Shown: positions 8,835 through 17,296 of the stretch, piece after piece | Layout: every line of letters starts with the position of its first letter | How positions within the stretch are numbered: the first letter of the stretch is position 1 | NCBI RefSeq assembly: GCF_004348445.1 | Contig: NZ_SMKV01000015.1 | Location: 1 to 64,000, forward strand | Length of the DNA stretch: 64,000 bases | From: Saccharopolyspora aridisoli | GTDB taxonomy: Bacteria > Actinomycetota > Actinomycetes > Mycobacteriales > Pseudonocardiaceae | Direction: 5' to 3' | Position numbers and translations under genes: made by a program | The notes under the pieces: generated by a model | The model's database searches: none | Seen by the model: the letters and a program-made list of their open reading frames with translations, nothing else | Told to the model about the DNA's origin: nothing

Positions 8835-9311
8835 TCAGGCCGAGATCTCGGCGAAGGTGGCTCCCAGCAGGTTCGCCAGTTCGCACGGGGGCAGCTCGAT
8901 CTCCAGTCCCCGGCGTCCCGCGCTGCAGAAGATCGTGTCGAAGGCCCGAGCGGAGGTGTCGATGACGACTGGAAGGCGCTTCTTCTGGCCCAGCGGGGAG
9001 ATGCCGCCCGCGACGTAGCCGGTGGCTCGTTCCGCCGCGGAGACCTCGGCCATCTTGGCCTTCTTGCCGCTGGCGGCAGCGGCGAGGGCTTTCAGGTCGA
9101 GTTGGCCCGTGACGGGAACCACACCGACCGTGAGGTGGCCGTCGACGTCCGCGACCAGCGTTTTGAACACTCGACCGGGTGGCTGGCCGAGTGCTTCCGC
9201 TGCTTCCAGGCCGAACGACTCGGCACGCGGGTCGTGGTCGTAGGCGTGCACGCGGTGCGTCACGCCCTTCTTGGTCAACAGCGCCGTCGCCGGTGTTCCC
9301 CTGCCTGCCAC
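8835..9311 (-). CDS. YbaK/EbsC-type Cys-tRNA(Pro)/aminoacyl-tRNA deacylase
   Basis: The protein of about 158 residues matches YbaK, a trans-editing deacylase that removes Cys mischarged onto tRNA-Pro. The segments [32 protein letters not shown], the KKAKMAEV region with the family's conserved Lys, and [21 protein letters not shown] are characteristic. GTG at 9311 gives a typical family length; GTG at 9320 is an alternative. It is transcribed away from sigR. Confidence 0.9.
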
Positions 9312-9330
9312 GCACGTCACTGTAGAGCCC

Positions 9331-9357
9331 GGAATAGCGCGCCCGGACACGTGTGTT
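9331..9357 (+). promoter_or_regulatory. SigR-type promoter upstream of sigR
   Basis: GGAAT at 9331-9335 and GTT at 9355-9357 are separated by 19 bases. This matches the GGAAT-N18/19-GTT consensus of SigR-dependent promoters in Streptomyces. A transcript from here would start close to 9365, a few bases before the in-frame ATG at 9370. Positive autoregulation of sigR from such a promoter is known in Streptomyces; its use here is inferred. Confidence 0.65.
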
Positions 9358-9537
9358 GAACCCAGCGTGACGATGGATTCGACGAACACCTGCGTGCTGG
9401 ACCGCCCCCCGCGCCCGCAGCTGTCGCCGCCGGGAAATGGCAGGACAGCGCGGGTATCCTCGAACACGGACCATGCGAAGGAGTGCATGGGTGCGTCGTC
9501 CGCCGCCACATCGTCCGGACGGCGGGAAAGGAGCCTG

Positions 9538-10206
9538 GTGCCTAGCACCCCAGAGGACTCTGCCAACACCGCGCGCACCGACGCTGCCACCGCGCAGGAC
9601 GTCGAGCGCGCGGAGGAGACCGACGAGCAGCGCGCGGCCCGCTTCGAGCGGGATGCGATGCCGCTGCTGGACCAGCTCTACGGTGCGGCGCTGCGGATGA
9701 CCCGCAACGCTCAGGACGCCGAAGACCTCGTCCAGGAGACCTACCTGAAGGCGTTCTCGGCGTTCAAGTCCTTCACGCAGGGCACGAACCTGAAGGCGTG
9801 GTTGTACCGGATCCTCACCAACACCTACATCAACGGCTACCGCAAGCGGCAGCGACAGCCGCAGCAGCAGCCGACCGATGAGATCGCCGACTGGCAGCTC
9901 GCGCAGGCCGAGAACCACACGTCGACGGGACTGCGCTCGGCCGAGGTCGAGGCGCTGGACCGCTTGCCCGACACCGATGTGAAGGCCGCCCTGCAGCTGC
10001 TGGCCGAGGAGTTCCGCATGGTCGTGTACCTCGCGGACGTGGAAGGCTTCGCTTACAAGGAGATCGCCGAGATCATGGGCACCCCCATCGGCACCGTCAT
10101 GTCGAGGTTGCACCGTGGTCGCAGGCAGCTGCGTGAGATGCTCACCGACGTCGCCCGTGATCGAGGCTTCATGCGGGAGACCCAGCAGGAGGTGAGCACT
10201 TCATGA
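9538..10206 (+). CDS. sigR: ECF sigma factor of the SigR/SigH (thiol stress) type
   Basis: This 222-residue group-4 sigma factor directs RNA polymerase to thiol-oxidative stress genes. Region 2 is seen as [27 protein letters not shown] and the following [12 protein letters not shown]. Region 4 is seen as [30 protein letters not shown] 9538 is chosen for the main product, with AAAGGAG just upstream. Two further in-frame starts exist. ATG 9487 has GAAGGAG before it. ATG 9370 lies just after the SigR-type promoter and would add 56 residues, close to the 55-residue extension of the unstable SigR-prime isoform in Streptomyces. The gene overlaps rsrA by four bases. Confidence 0.92.
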
Positions 10207-10526
10207 ACTGCGGTGAGCCGGACGAGGCATCCTGCCAGGACGCGCTCGCCGAGGTGTGGCTGTTCCTGGACAACGAGTGCGACCAGGCGCGGCGCGAGGC
10301 CGTGCAGCGTCACCTCGATGGTTGCGGAACGTGCCTGGAGCACTTCGGCATCGAGGAACACCTGAAGGCGTTGTTGCAGCGCAAGTGCAGCGGTGAGCAC
10401 GCTCCCACGGAGCTCAAGGACCGCCTGCGCTCGTCGATCCGCGAAGCGGTCCTGAGCAAGGCCGAGATCACCGTCGAGCACGGGCCAGAAGGAACCTCAG
10501 TAGAAGTACGAGCCAAGAAGGCTTAG
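10203..10526 (+). CDS. rsrA: Zinc-containing redox-sensing anti-sigma factor RsrA
   Basis: RsrA holds SigR inactive under reducing conditions and releases it when disulfide stress expels its zinc. The 107-residue protein has the anti-sigma motif His37-x3-Cys41-x2-Cys44 plus Cys11, the same residue numbers as in Streptomyces coelicolor RsrA. Cys3 and Cys62 are also present. The start ATG overlaps the sigR stop (ATGA), giving coupled translation and matched stoichiometry. Confidence 0.94.
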
Positions 10527-10575
10527 ACCTCGTGGAGCGCTCCGCGTGGGCGCGCGGGTAGCGCAACCCTGACGC

Positions 10576-10605
10576 GGCGCCTGGGCTCCGGGCGCCTGGG
10601 CTCCG
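10576..10605 (+). repeat. Tandem 15-base repeat, two copies
   Basis: The 15-mer GGCGCCTGGGCTCCG occurs at 10576-10590 and again at 10591-10605, and the first five bases recur after that. It lies between rsrA and the convergent response-regulator gene. No function is apparent. Confidence 0.6.
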
Positions 10606-10691
10606 GGCGCATGCCGACGTCGTCGAGGCGTCCCGCCCGTGCGGTGCGAGCTGCTCAGGCTCGAAGCAAGAACCTCCGGTGCTTGGTGCCC

Positions 10692-11339
10692 TCAGTGCTT
10701 CTCCCGCCGGGCTACCCAGGCTGCTGCTTGGGTTCTGCGTTCCATGCCGAGCTTCGCCAGGACTGCGGTCACGTAGTTCTTGACGGTCTTCTCCGCGAGG
10801 AACAGGCGTTCGGCGATCTGGCGGTTGGTCAGGCCCTCGCCGATCAGCTCGAGCACCTTGCGCTCCCGCTCGGTGAGGGCGGCGAGCTCATCGGGTTCCG
10901 GGCTGCTGGACTGGCGCAGGTGTTCGAGCACCCGCCCGGTCGTGACCGGGTCCAGCAGCGACCGGCCGGCGGCGACCTCGCGGACCGCGTTCACCAGGTC
11001 TTGGCCGCGCACCTGCTTGAGCAGGTAGCCCGACGCACCCGCGTTGATCGCGCCGACCAGCGCCTGCTCGTCGTCGAATGCCGTCAGGACCAGGCAGTAC
11101 GGCGCCTCGGCCAAAGCCCGCAGCTTGCGGCACAGCTCCAGCCCGTCGCCGTCGGGCAGCCGCATGTCGATGACCGCGACGTCCGGCGCGGTGGCCTGAG
11201 CACGCGCCAGCGCCTCGCCGACACCACCGGCCTCGGCGACGACCTCGACGTCGGGTTCGGTGTCCAGCAGGTCTCGCAGACCTCGCCGGACGACCTCGTG
11301 ATCATCGACCAACAGCACCCTGACCGCCACGACGTCCAC
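10692..11339 (-). CDS. NarL/LuxR-family response regulator (DevR-like), orphan
   Basis: The 215-residue protein has a receiver domain with acidic pocket Asp12-Asp13, phosphoacceptor Asp58 (VIDMRLPDGDG), Thr86 and Lys108. A C-terminal LuxR-type HTH follows (LTERERKVLELIGEGLTNRQIAERL and EKTVKNYVTAVLAKLGM). This layout is shared with DevR/DosR, the hypoxia and redox regulator of mycobacteria, but that assignment is only by resemblance. No histidine kinase gene lies nearby. The start may be one of several in-frame codons within the first six residues. It is convergent with rsrA. Confidence 0.87.
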   Translation of the reverse strand: MDVVAVRVLLVDDHEVVRRGLRDLLDTEPDVEVVAEAGGVGEALARAQATAPDVAVIDMRLPDGDGLELCRKLRALAEAPYCLVLTAFDDEQALVGAINAGASGYLLKQVRGQDLVNAVREVAAGRSLLDPVTTGRVLEHLRQSSSPEPDELAALTERERKVLELIGEGLTNRQIAERLFLAEKTVKNYVTAVLAKLGMERRTQAAAWVARREKH

Positions 11340-11386
11340 GCTAATGGGCGCCGGTGGCGGTCCGCGCGGCAGTGTCGCTTTTCGGG

Positions 11387-11896
11387 CTACTTCATCTTCG
11401 CGTTCTTCGCGTTCTTGGCGCCGGTCTTCTTCGCGGTCCTCTTGGCGATGCGGGCGCTCTTGCGGGCCCGGTAGCCGACGCTGGGCTTGCCGCCGGTGTC
11501 GACCGCGGCGAGCAGCACCCCGCCGAGCAGACCGAGGTTCTTCAGGAAGTGGATCTGCTGCTCGGAGCGCAGCTGCGGGTCCTGCTCCTCCCAGAAGCGG
11601 TGCGCGGCCAGGGTGGTCGGGACGATGCTGCCCGCCAGCAGCAGCGACGCCAGTCGCGGGAACTTGCCCAGCGCCAGCAGCGCGCCCGCGCCGATCTTCA
11701 CCGCGGCGTCGAAGCGCACCAGGGTCTCGGGGTCGGTCGGAACCTGCTCGGGCAGCGCGTCGCGCACGGGCTCGGTCGCCTTCTCCACCAGCGGCGCAGC
11801 GCCCTTGGCGTGGTTCGGGGTGTCCTTGAGGGCACCGATCCCACCCATGATGAAGATCGAGGCCAGCATCGGACGAGCCAGACGGCGGATCAGCAT
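11387..11896 (-). CDS. DoxX-family membrane protein
   Basis: The 169-residue protein starts MLIRRLARPMLASIFIMGGIGAL, the usual DoxX first membrane helix, and has further hydrophobic segments around KIGAGALLALGKFPRLASLLLAG and FLKNLGLLGGVLLAAVD. The last 25 or so residues are Lys/Ala-rich and should be cytoplasmic. DoxX proteins are poorly understood; in mycobacteria one takes part in a thiol and superoxide complex. AGGAGG stands 8 bases before the ATG, which fixes the start. It lies upstream of the response regulator on the same strand, 47 bases apart. Confidence 0.85.
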   Translation of the reverse strand: MLIRRLARPMLASIFIMGGIGALKDTPNHAKGAAPLVEKATEPVRDALPEQVPTDPETLVRFDAAVKIGAGALLALGKFPRLASLLLAGSIVPTTLAAHRFWEEQDPQLRSEQQIHFLKNLGLLGGVLLAAVDTGGKPSVGYRARKSARIAKRTAKKTGAKNAKNAKMK

Positions 11897-11972
11897 CGGG
11901 GGAACCTCCTAGATGGGTCGTCTTGAGCCCGACGGTACTTTTCAGGGCCCCGTTCCGCCTGGCAACCGGGCG

Positions 11973-12575
11973 TCAGTGCAGATCGACCTGGGCGAACACT
12001 TCGTCCCAGGCGGCTGCGACCTGGCGGGCGCACAGCTGCGGGACTGCGCCGCCGATTCCGGTGCCCAGGCCGGGCATCGCGATCGAGTGCACCACCCGGT
12101 GCACCGGGGCGCCGTTGTCGAGCACCGCGCTCGCCCAGAGCCGCAGCATCGCGCGCGCCGCGAGGTAGGGGTGCACGGTGTCCGCGGGCAGCGTCTCCCC
12201 GGGCTCGCGCATCGTCGGTGCGCTGATCAACCAGATCGGGTTGGGGACACCGGTGGGGACCAGCAGCGCTTCGCCCACCGGCAGCTCACCACCGTGGTAG
12301 GCGAGCACAGCGCTGCGCACCCGTTCCTCGACCTCTGGGAAGGCGCGGGCGTACACCGCGTCGATGCCGCCGCGCATCCAGCCGTAGGAGTTGGCGGGGC
12401 TGACGACGGCGTCCACCTGAACGTCGAGAACCGAGCCTTGATGAACGGAAATGCCGGGCCGGCTTTCCGCGATCTCCTGCCATGCAGCGGCCAGCGGCTC
12501 GTCCAACGCGCACAGGACGAGCTGCAGCTCCGGCTCCGCTCCCCCTGCCGATGAGCGCCCCGAATCTGCGGTCAC
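11973..12575 (-). CDS. Macrodomain protein
   Basis: The 200-residue protein has macrodomain signatures: VDAVVSPANSYGWMRGGIDA, which resembles the NAAN-type ligand loop, and the glycine-rich MPGLGTGIGG loop that holds the diphosphate of ADP-ribose. It may bind or hydrolyse ADP-ribose derivatives; Ser replaces the more usual Asn at the start of the first loop (SPAN instead of NAAN). The start is a GTG at 12575 without a strong ribosome site. No ADP-ribosyltransferase gene is adjacent. Confidence 0.83.
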   Translation of the reverse strand: MTADSGRSSAGGAEPELQLVLCALDEPLAAAWQEIAESRPGISVHQGSVLDVQVDAVVSPANSYGWMRGGIDAVYARAFPEVEERVRSAVLAYHGGELPVGEALLVPTGVPNPIWLISAPTMREPGETLPADTVHPYLAARAMLRLWASAVLDNGAPVHRVVHSIAMPGLGTGIGGAVPQLCARQVAAAWDEVFAQVDLH

Positions 12576-12761
12576 GCCTCACAGCATCGCAGGAATGCGC
12601 CGCGTAGTGGCATTGGGTAGGTCACATCCGCGACGACGTGGCGTTTAGCCCCGCGGAGCGAGGCCGAAACGGTCACGGAGCGTGGAAACCCCTCAGTAGC
12701 CGTTGAAAAGCGTTCACGTGGCCCAGCCCGGGCGGCCTTGCGCGCCCCGTAATCTGGGCGG

Positions 12762-13685
12762 GTGCCAGAAATCGCCTACCTCGGCCCGCCGGGAACCTTC
12801 ACCGAGCAAGCGACTCGGCTGCTGACCGCCGACTTCGACGCCGAACTCATGCCCTGCGAAACCGTGCCGGTCGCGCTGGCAGCGGTGCGCTCGGGGGAGG
12901 CCCTGGCCGCCGGGGTGCCGGTGGAGAACTCCGTGGAGGGCTCCGTTCCGGCCACGCTCGACGCGCTGACCGAGGACCATCCGCTGATCGCGGTCAAGGA
13001 GGTCGTGATCCCGGTCCAGTTCGACGTGTTCGCCCGGCCGGGGATGAGGCTGGGGGAAGTCGGGACCGTCGCGAGCCATCCGCACGCGCTGGCGCAGGTG
13101 CGCGGCTGGCTGGCCGAGGCGCTGCCGAAGGCCGACGTCCGCGCGGTCAGCTCGACCGCCGCTGCGGCCGCCGCCGTCGCCGACGGCGAGTACGACGCGG
13201 CGATCTCCGCGCCGGTGGCTGGTGAGCACTACTCGTCCCTCCAGCGGCTGGCGACCGGCATCGCCGACGTCCGCGATGCGGTCACGCGATTCCTGCTGGT
13301 CCGCAGGCCGGGGACGTTGCCGGATCCGACCGGCGCGGACCGGACGTCGATCTGCGCGGTGATCGGCGACGAGGTCGGCACGCTGTCGGACATGCTGGCC
13401 GAACTGTCGCTGCGCGGCATCAACCTGAGCCGGATCGAGTCCCGGCCGGTCAAGGACCACTTCGGGCGCTACCGCTTCTACCTGGAATTCGACGGGCACG
13501 TGGCCGACGCGCGGATCGGCGAGGCGATGGCGGCGTTGCAACGTCGCTGCGACTCGGTGCGCTTCCTCGGTTCGTACCCGAAGGCGGACCGGAAACCCGC
13601 GTCGGTGCGGCCGGCTTCGTCGGAGCAAGCGTTCCGGAACGCGGCCGAGTGGTTGGCCGCCGTGCGTGCGGGGAGGCTCGCGTGA
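12762..13685 (+). CDS. pheA: Prephenate dehydratase
   Basis: This monofunctional enzyme converts prephenate to phenylpyruvate in phenylalanine synthesis. The 307-residue protein begins VPEIAYLGPPGTFTEQA. It has the catalytic TRF motif (in AVTRFLLVRRPG) and ends with an ACT regulatory domain carrying GTLSDMLAELS and the ESRP motif, so it is probably allosterically controlled by phenylalanine. The start is GTG. Its stop overlaps the start of the following phosphatase gene by four bases, the same pair as Rv3838c-Rv3837c in M. tuberculosis. Confidence 0.95.
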   Translation: MPEIAYLGPPGTFTEQATRLLTADFDAELMPCETVPVALAAVRSGEALAAGVPVENSVEGSVPATLDALTEDHPLIAVKEVVIPVQFDVFARPGMRLGEVGTVASHPHALAQVRGWLAEALPKADVRAVSSTAAAAAAVADGEYDAAISAPVAGEHYSSLQRLATGIADVRDAVTRFLLVRRPGTLPDPTGADRTSICAVIGDEVGTLSDMLAELSLRGINLSRIESRPVKDHFGRYRFYLEFDGHVADARIGEAMAALQRRCDSVRFLGSYPKADRKPASVRPASSEQAFRNAAEWLAAVRAGRLA

Positions 13686-14329
13686 GTGATTTCGAGTTGG
13701 CAGCGCCGGAGGGCGTGCGGCTGGTGCTGGCCCGCCACGGGCAGACCCCGGCGAACGTCGCCAAGCTGCTCGACACCCTTCCGCCGGGCCCGGGGCTGAC
13801 CGAGCTCGGTCGGCAGCAGGCCGAGGAGCTCGCCGAGCGGTTGGCCGCGCGCGAGGACAAGATCGTCGCGGTGCACGCCAGCGGGGCGCGTCGCGCGCAG
13901 GAGACCGCTGAGCCGGTCTCGCGGCGGTTGGGCCTGCCGTTGCAGCTGGCGGAGGGCACGCACGAGGTCTTCGTGGGTGAGTTGGAGGGGCTGGGTGGTC
14001 CGGCGCTGGAGGTCTTCGACGACGTCTACGCCCAGTGGCACGGCCACGACCTGGACGTGCCGATGCCCGGTGGCGGGGAATCCGGCCGCGACGCGATCAC
14101 GCGGTTCCTCAACGGTGCCCGCACCGCCCTGGAGGGCGTGTCCGAGGGCACCGTGGTGATGGTCAGCCACGGCGCGATGCTGCGGTTGGTCGCGGGCGTG
14201 CTGGTCGAGGAGGTCACGGGTGCCGAGGCCGACTCGCTGCACCTGCCCAACACCGGTTTGATCGTGATCGAGTCCGACCCGACGACCGGCACCGGCTGGC
14301 GCTGCCTCACCTGGGACGGCCTGCTCTAG
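13682..14329 (+). CDS. Histidine phosphatase (phosphoglycerate mutase-like)
   Basis: The 215-residue protein has the RHG catalytic motif near the N terminus (VLARHGQTPAN), which carries the phospho-His. It also has the second His in VVMVSHGAMLR and the conserved Arg in HASGARRAQETA. It matches the phosphatase next to pheA in mycobacteria; the substrate is unknown. GTG 13682 is chosen because it overlaps the pheA stop (GTGA), indicating coupling; the open frame extends further upstream only inside pheA. Confidence 0.9.
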   Translation: MSDFELAAPEGVRLVLARHGQTPANVAKLLDTLPPGPGLTELGRQQAEELAERLAAREDKIVAVHASGARRAQETAEPVSRRLGLPLQLAEGTHEVFVGELEGLGGPALEVFDDVYAQWHGHDLDVPMPGGGESGRDAITRFLNGARTALEGVSEGTVVMVSHGAMLRLVAGVLVEEVTGAEADSLHLPNTGLIVIESDPTTGTGWRCLTWDGLL

Positions 14330-14345
14330 ACCGGTCAGCGGGCGG

Positions 14346-14986
14346 GTGTCGGTGGTGGGTCCTACGGTGCGGCTCGTGGTCGACCCGAATGCGCAGATCG
14401 GCGTGCTGGCCGCCGAATCCCTCGAGTTCTTCGTCGGAGCCGTGGACCGGGTCCCGGCCGATCGCTGGGACGAGCCCTCCAACCTCGACGGCTGGAGCGT
14501 GCGCGACCTCGTCGGGCACGTCACCGGCAGCGCGACGAAGATCGCGGCTCTGCTGGAGGACGGGGAGGTGTCGAACACCCCGTCCGAACCCGCCGACTGG
14601 GTGTGCGCGGACCCCGCTGCGGAGTTCCGCGAGTCGCCGAGCGGATCCGGCGCGCGATGCCAGGAGCCGACCTGGAGTCGGCGCGGCCTTCACCGGCCGG
14701 GGAGGTGCCGCTGCGCCAGGCGCTGGCGTTCCCGGTCGCCGATCTCGCCATGCACGGCTGGGACCTGCACCGCAGCTGCGGGCGCTCGGTCGAGCTGCCC
14801 GCGGGCCTCGAGGCGTTCTGCCGGGCGTTGATCGACTCCGTGCTCGAGCAGGCCATGCGGCGGCCGGGTGGCCTCGCCCCGGCCAAGACCGCGCCCGAGC
14901 GGGCGACCTCGACCGAGCGGCTGATGGCCGACCCGCTCCGTGGACTGAGGGTCGTTCGGGGATGTTCTGCTGAGCGGTGCCAGTAG
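14346..14986 (+). pseudogene. Frameshifted maleylpyruvate isomerase-like (MDMPI/DinB-fold) gene
   Basis: The first part (14346 to about 14637) encodes a typical mycothiol-dependent maleylpyruvate isomerase N-terminal domain with LDGWSVRDLVGHVTG. The rest continues in the next frame (about 14638-14986) with AERIRRAMPGADLES and the conserved ADLAMHGWDLHRS. Reading across 14631-14640 needs one extra G to join the frames (GAGTCGCCGAG where GAGTCGGCCGAG is expected), so a one-base deletion or a sequencing error is likely. Both halves keep good coding character and the putative metal-ligand His residues, suggesting a recent event. It follows the phosphatase by 16 bases. Confidence 0.75.
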
Positions 14987-15071
14987 CACAACCTGAGCGG
15001 GTCCGTGGACGCCGTGCGCCGCTCGTGGTGCATGCACGCGGCGTCCCGGCGTCCTCGCCGCGAAACCGCTC

Positions 15072-15088
15072 AGGACCCGCGGTGGTGC
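15072..15088 (+). repeat. Dispersed intergenic repeat, copy A
   Basis: A 17-base sequence AGGACCCGCGGTGGTGC recurs with one change at 18608-18624. Both copies are in non-coding gaps beside the septum-protein/serS region and are flanked by inverted-repeat-like sequence, suggesting a dispersed non-coding element. Confidence 0.4.
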
Positions 15089-15141
15089 AGGGCTGAGTCC
15101 CACAACTGGAACAGCGCACCGCCGCGTTCCTCAACAGCTCC

Positions 15142-15492
15142 CTAGCCCCAGCCGAGTTCGTGGAGCCTGTCGTCGTCGACGCCGAAGTGGTGGGCGATCT
15201 CGTGGACCACGGTGATGGCCACTTCGCCGACGACCTCCTCCTCGTCCTCGCACATGGCCAGCAGCGGATCGCGGAAGATCGTGATCGTGTCCGGCAGGAC
15301 GCCGCTGTAGGTGTGGTCGCGTTCGGTCAGCGCGATGCCCTCGTAGAGGCCCAGCAGCTCGGGTTCCTCGGGGTGGGCGTCCTCGACCAGCACCACGACG
15401 TTGTTCATCGCGGTCGCGAACTCCGGCGGGAGCCGGTCCAGGGCTTCGCCCACCAGCTCGTCGAAGCGAGCGCGGGTCATCTCCACCGCCAT
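15142..15492 (-). CDS. Zincin-like metallopeptidase family protein
   Basis: The 116-residue protein has the zinc-binding motif HEIAHH followed by DDDRLHELG, typical of the short minimal zincin family related to M. tuberculosis Rv3836. The family's substrate is unknown. It is acidic and has no signal peptide, so it should be cytosolic. It starts one base after the stop of the septum-formation gene on the same strand, and the same gene neighbours are found in mycobacteria between pheA and serS. Confidence 0.85.
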   Translation of the reverse strand: MAVEMTRARFDELVGEALDRLPPEFATAMNNVVVLVEDAHPEEPELLGLYEGIALTERDHTYSGVLPDTITIFRDPLLAMCEDEEEVVGEVAITVVHEIAHHFGVDDDRLHELGWG

Positions 15493-15493
15493 G

Positions 15494-16504
15494 TCAGCGC
15501 GGCTGCTCGGTGGCGGGGGCGCCCGGCTCGGTCGGTGCCGTGTTCTGGCCGGCCGGGGCCGTGCCGACCTGCACCCGGCGCTTGACGCTGCCGGTCACCG
15601 GCGCGAGCCCGCTGCCGTCGGGGAGCTGCGCGCTCAGCTTGCAGTTGACCTGCCGCGAACCGGCTGCCCAGCTCTGCTCGGACAGGGTGTCCCAGTAGAC
15701 GATCAGGCCCTTGTCCTTGGCCGTCGTCGGCCCGCCCGCGTAGGCCGCGGTCAGCTCCTCGCACTTGGTGGCAAGGAAGCCGTCCTGGTCGTTCTCCGAC
15801 GGGAAGTCATCCTTGAACTGCTCGCCCAGGTTGATCACGGCGCTGAGCTCCACCGCGTGCGGTCGTCCGCAGTCGACCGGGTCCCAGACCTGGGTGCCGT
15901 TGATGCCCAGGCAGCGGCCCGCCGGGTAGACGTTCGACTGGTCCATCTTCGAGGCCTCGCCGGTGATCGGGAACAGCTTCCCCGACGGGCCCGGCTGCTG
16001 CAGGCCGCAGTGCAGCGTGCGGTCGCCGTCGGCCCAGCCCTCCTGGCTGGGCGTGAAGGCGCCGACGGTGAAGCGCCCCTCCTCGTCGAACTTGCCGCCC
16101 AGGTACTGGGCGGAGACCTCGATGCAGCGCTGCTGCTTGACGTCCTGCCACTGCTGCGTGCTCGGGAATGGCGCGGTCGGGCCGAACTCCTTCAGGTCGT
16201 ACGGGCCGGTGACCTCGAACAGGTGCGGCTCGGCGCAGGTGACCTTGCGGATGTCCGCGGCGTCCGGCTCGGTCCAGTTCAGGCATTCACCGGCGCGCGT
16301 CTCGAAGACGACCTCGGGCGCGGGCGCCTCACCGATCCCGGCCGGGCCACCGACCTTGCCGGACTCCATCGGCCAGTTCAGCAGGATGCTGACCGTCAGG
16401 ATCAGCAGTGCACCGACCGCGGCCGCGACCATCACCAGCTTGGCGTTGGGCGGCTTGCGGCGGGGTTCGGGTGTGCGCTCGGGCGGGACCATCGAACCCA
16501 TCAT
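15494..16504 (-). CDS. Septum formation family membrane protein
   Basis: The 336-residue protein has a short proline-rich cytosolic N terminus, one membrane helix (LVMVAAAVGALLILTVSILL) and a large extracytoplasmic region with paired Cys residues (GECLNWTEPD, KVTCAEPHLFEVTG, RCIEVSAQYLGG, GRCLGI, VDCGRPHAVEL). This is the actinobacterial septum-formation domain pattern, as in Rv3835; its exact role in division is not known. A Pro/Thr-rich tail follows. It lies upstream of the zincin gene as an operon and is divergent from the YgiB-like gene. Confidence 0.82.
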   Translation of the reverse strand: MMGSMVPPERTPEPRRKPPNAKLVMVAAAVGALLILTVSILLNWPMESGKVGGPAGIGEAPAPEVVFETRAGECLNWTEPDAADIRKVTCAEPHLFEVTGPYDLKEFGPTAPFPSTQQWQDVKQQRCIEVSAQYLGGKFDEEGRFTVGAFTPSQEGWADGDRTLHCGLQQPGPSGKLFPITGEASKMDQSNVYPAGRCLGINGTQVWDPVDCGRPHAVELSAVINLGEQFKDDFPSENDQDGFLATKCEELTAAYAGGPTTAKDKGLIVYWDTLSEQSWAAGSRQVNCKLSAQLPDGSGLAPVTGSVKRRVQVGTAPAGQNTAPTEPGAPATEQPR

Positions 16505-16618
16505 GCCTGGCTCGGATGTGGGCTGGTAGCGACCCGCGCAGGAAGCGGAGAGGAAAGGAATTCATTCGTTGCCGTGAGCGTCCGTTCTTTGAGTAGTGTG
16601 GTGCTTGGGAGTGGGGCA

Positions 16619-17293
16619 ATGACGGAGAATGGCGAGCCAGTGTCAGACAACGAGCAGCCGCAGGGAGGCTCATCCCCGGACGAGCCGACCCAGCAGACGC
16701 CGGGGGACGCCCAGAGGCGGATCCGCTACCAGGACCCCCAGAGCACGACGCCGCGCGAGCCCACGCTGGCCGAGCAGAAGGCCAGGCAGATGGCCGAGCA
16801 GCGTCGTGCCGAGGCTGAGCGCGCCGAGCAGGCCGCAGCCGCTGCGAAGACGGCCAAGCGCCGGAAGATGCTGATCGGCGGCGGTGCGACCGTCGGTGTC
16901 GTCGCGCTGGTCGCTGCGATGTACTCGGCGTCCGAGGTCAGCGCGCAGGCCAACGCGTCGACCGAGTACTGCGCTACGGACCAGAACGGTCAGCCCGGTG
17001 TTCGCGACCAGGACAACTACTGCGACGAGAACTACGTCAACAGCCAGGGCGGCTACTCCCACGGCGGCATGTTCTTCATGCCGATCATCCTGCCCGGGGG
17101 TGGCTTCGGCGGTCATCAGTCCTACCGGTACGCCTACACCCCGGCGGGCACGGCCCCGCCTGCGATCGGTTCCCCGGCGGCGGGATCGACGTTCAACAAG
17201 CCTTCCGGTAGCACCGTGAAGAACACCAAGGGCTCGACCATCCAGCGCGGTGGGTTCGGGATCTCCAGCAAGTCCGGTAGCAGCGGGAGCTGA
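16619..17293 (+). CDS. YgiB/DUF1190-like membrane protein
   Basis: The protein has 224 residues. The first 80 or so are hydrophilic and charged, with an Ala/Glu/Arg/Lys-rich coiled-coil-like stretch (LAEQKARQMAEQRRAEAERA). A membrane segment follows (MLIGGGATVGVVALVAAMYS). An outer domain has Cys residues, Gly/Ser-rich repeats and a C-terminal RGGFG motif. The RGGFG-type tail and the neighbouring synthetase gene recall the ygiB-ygiC pair of enterobacteria. ATG 16619 is preferred; GTG 16640 is possible. It is 3 bases from the next gene. Confidence 0.68.
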   Translation: MTENGEPVSDNEQPQGGSSPDEPTQQTPGDAQRRIRYQDPQSTTPREPTLAEQKARQMAEQRRAEAERAEQAAAAAKTAKRRKMLIGGGATVGVVALVAAMYSASEVSAQANASTEYCATDQNGQPGVRDQDNYCDENYVNSQGGYSHGGMFFMPIILPGGGFGGHQSYRYAYTPAGTAPPAIGSPAAGSTFNKPSGSTVKNTKGSTIQRGGFGISSKSGSSGS

Positions 17294-17296
17294 CGA

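Noticed and set aside
9421-9460. Second SigR-like box GGGAAA in front of sigR
   Set aside because: The -10 part is GTA at a spacing of only 16 bases, a poorer match than the element at 9331-9357.
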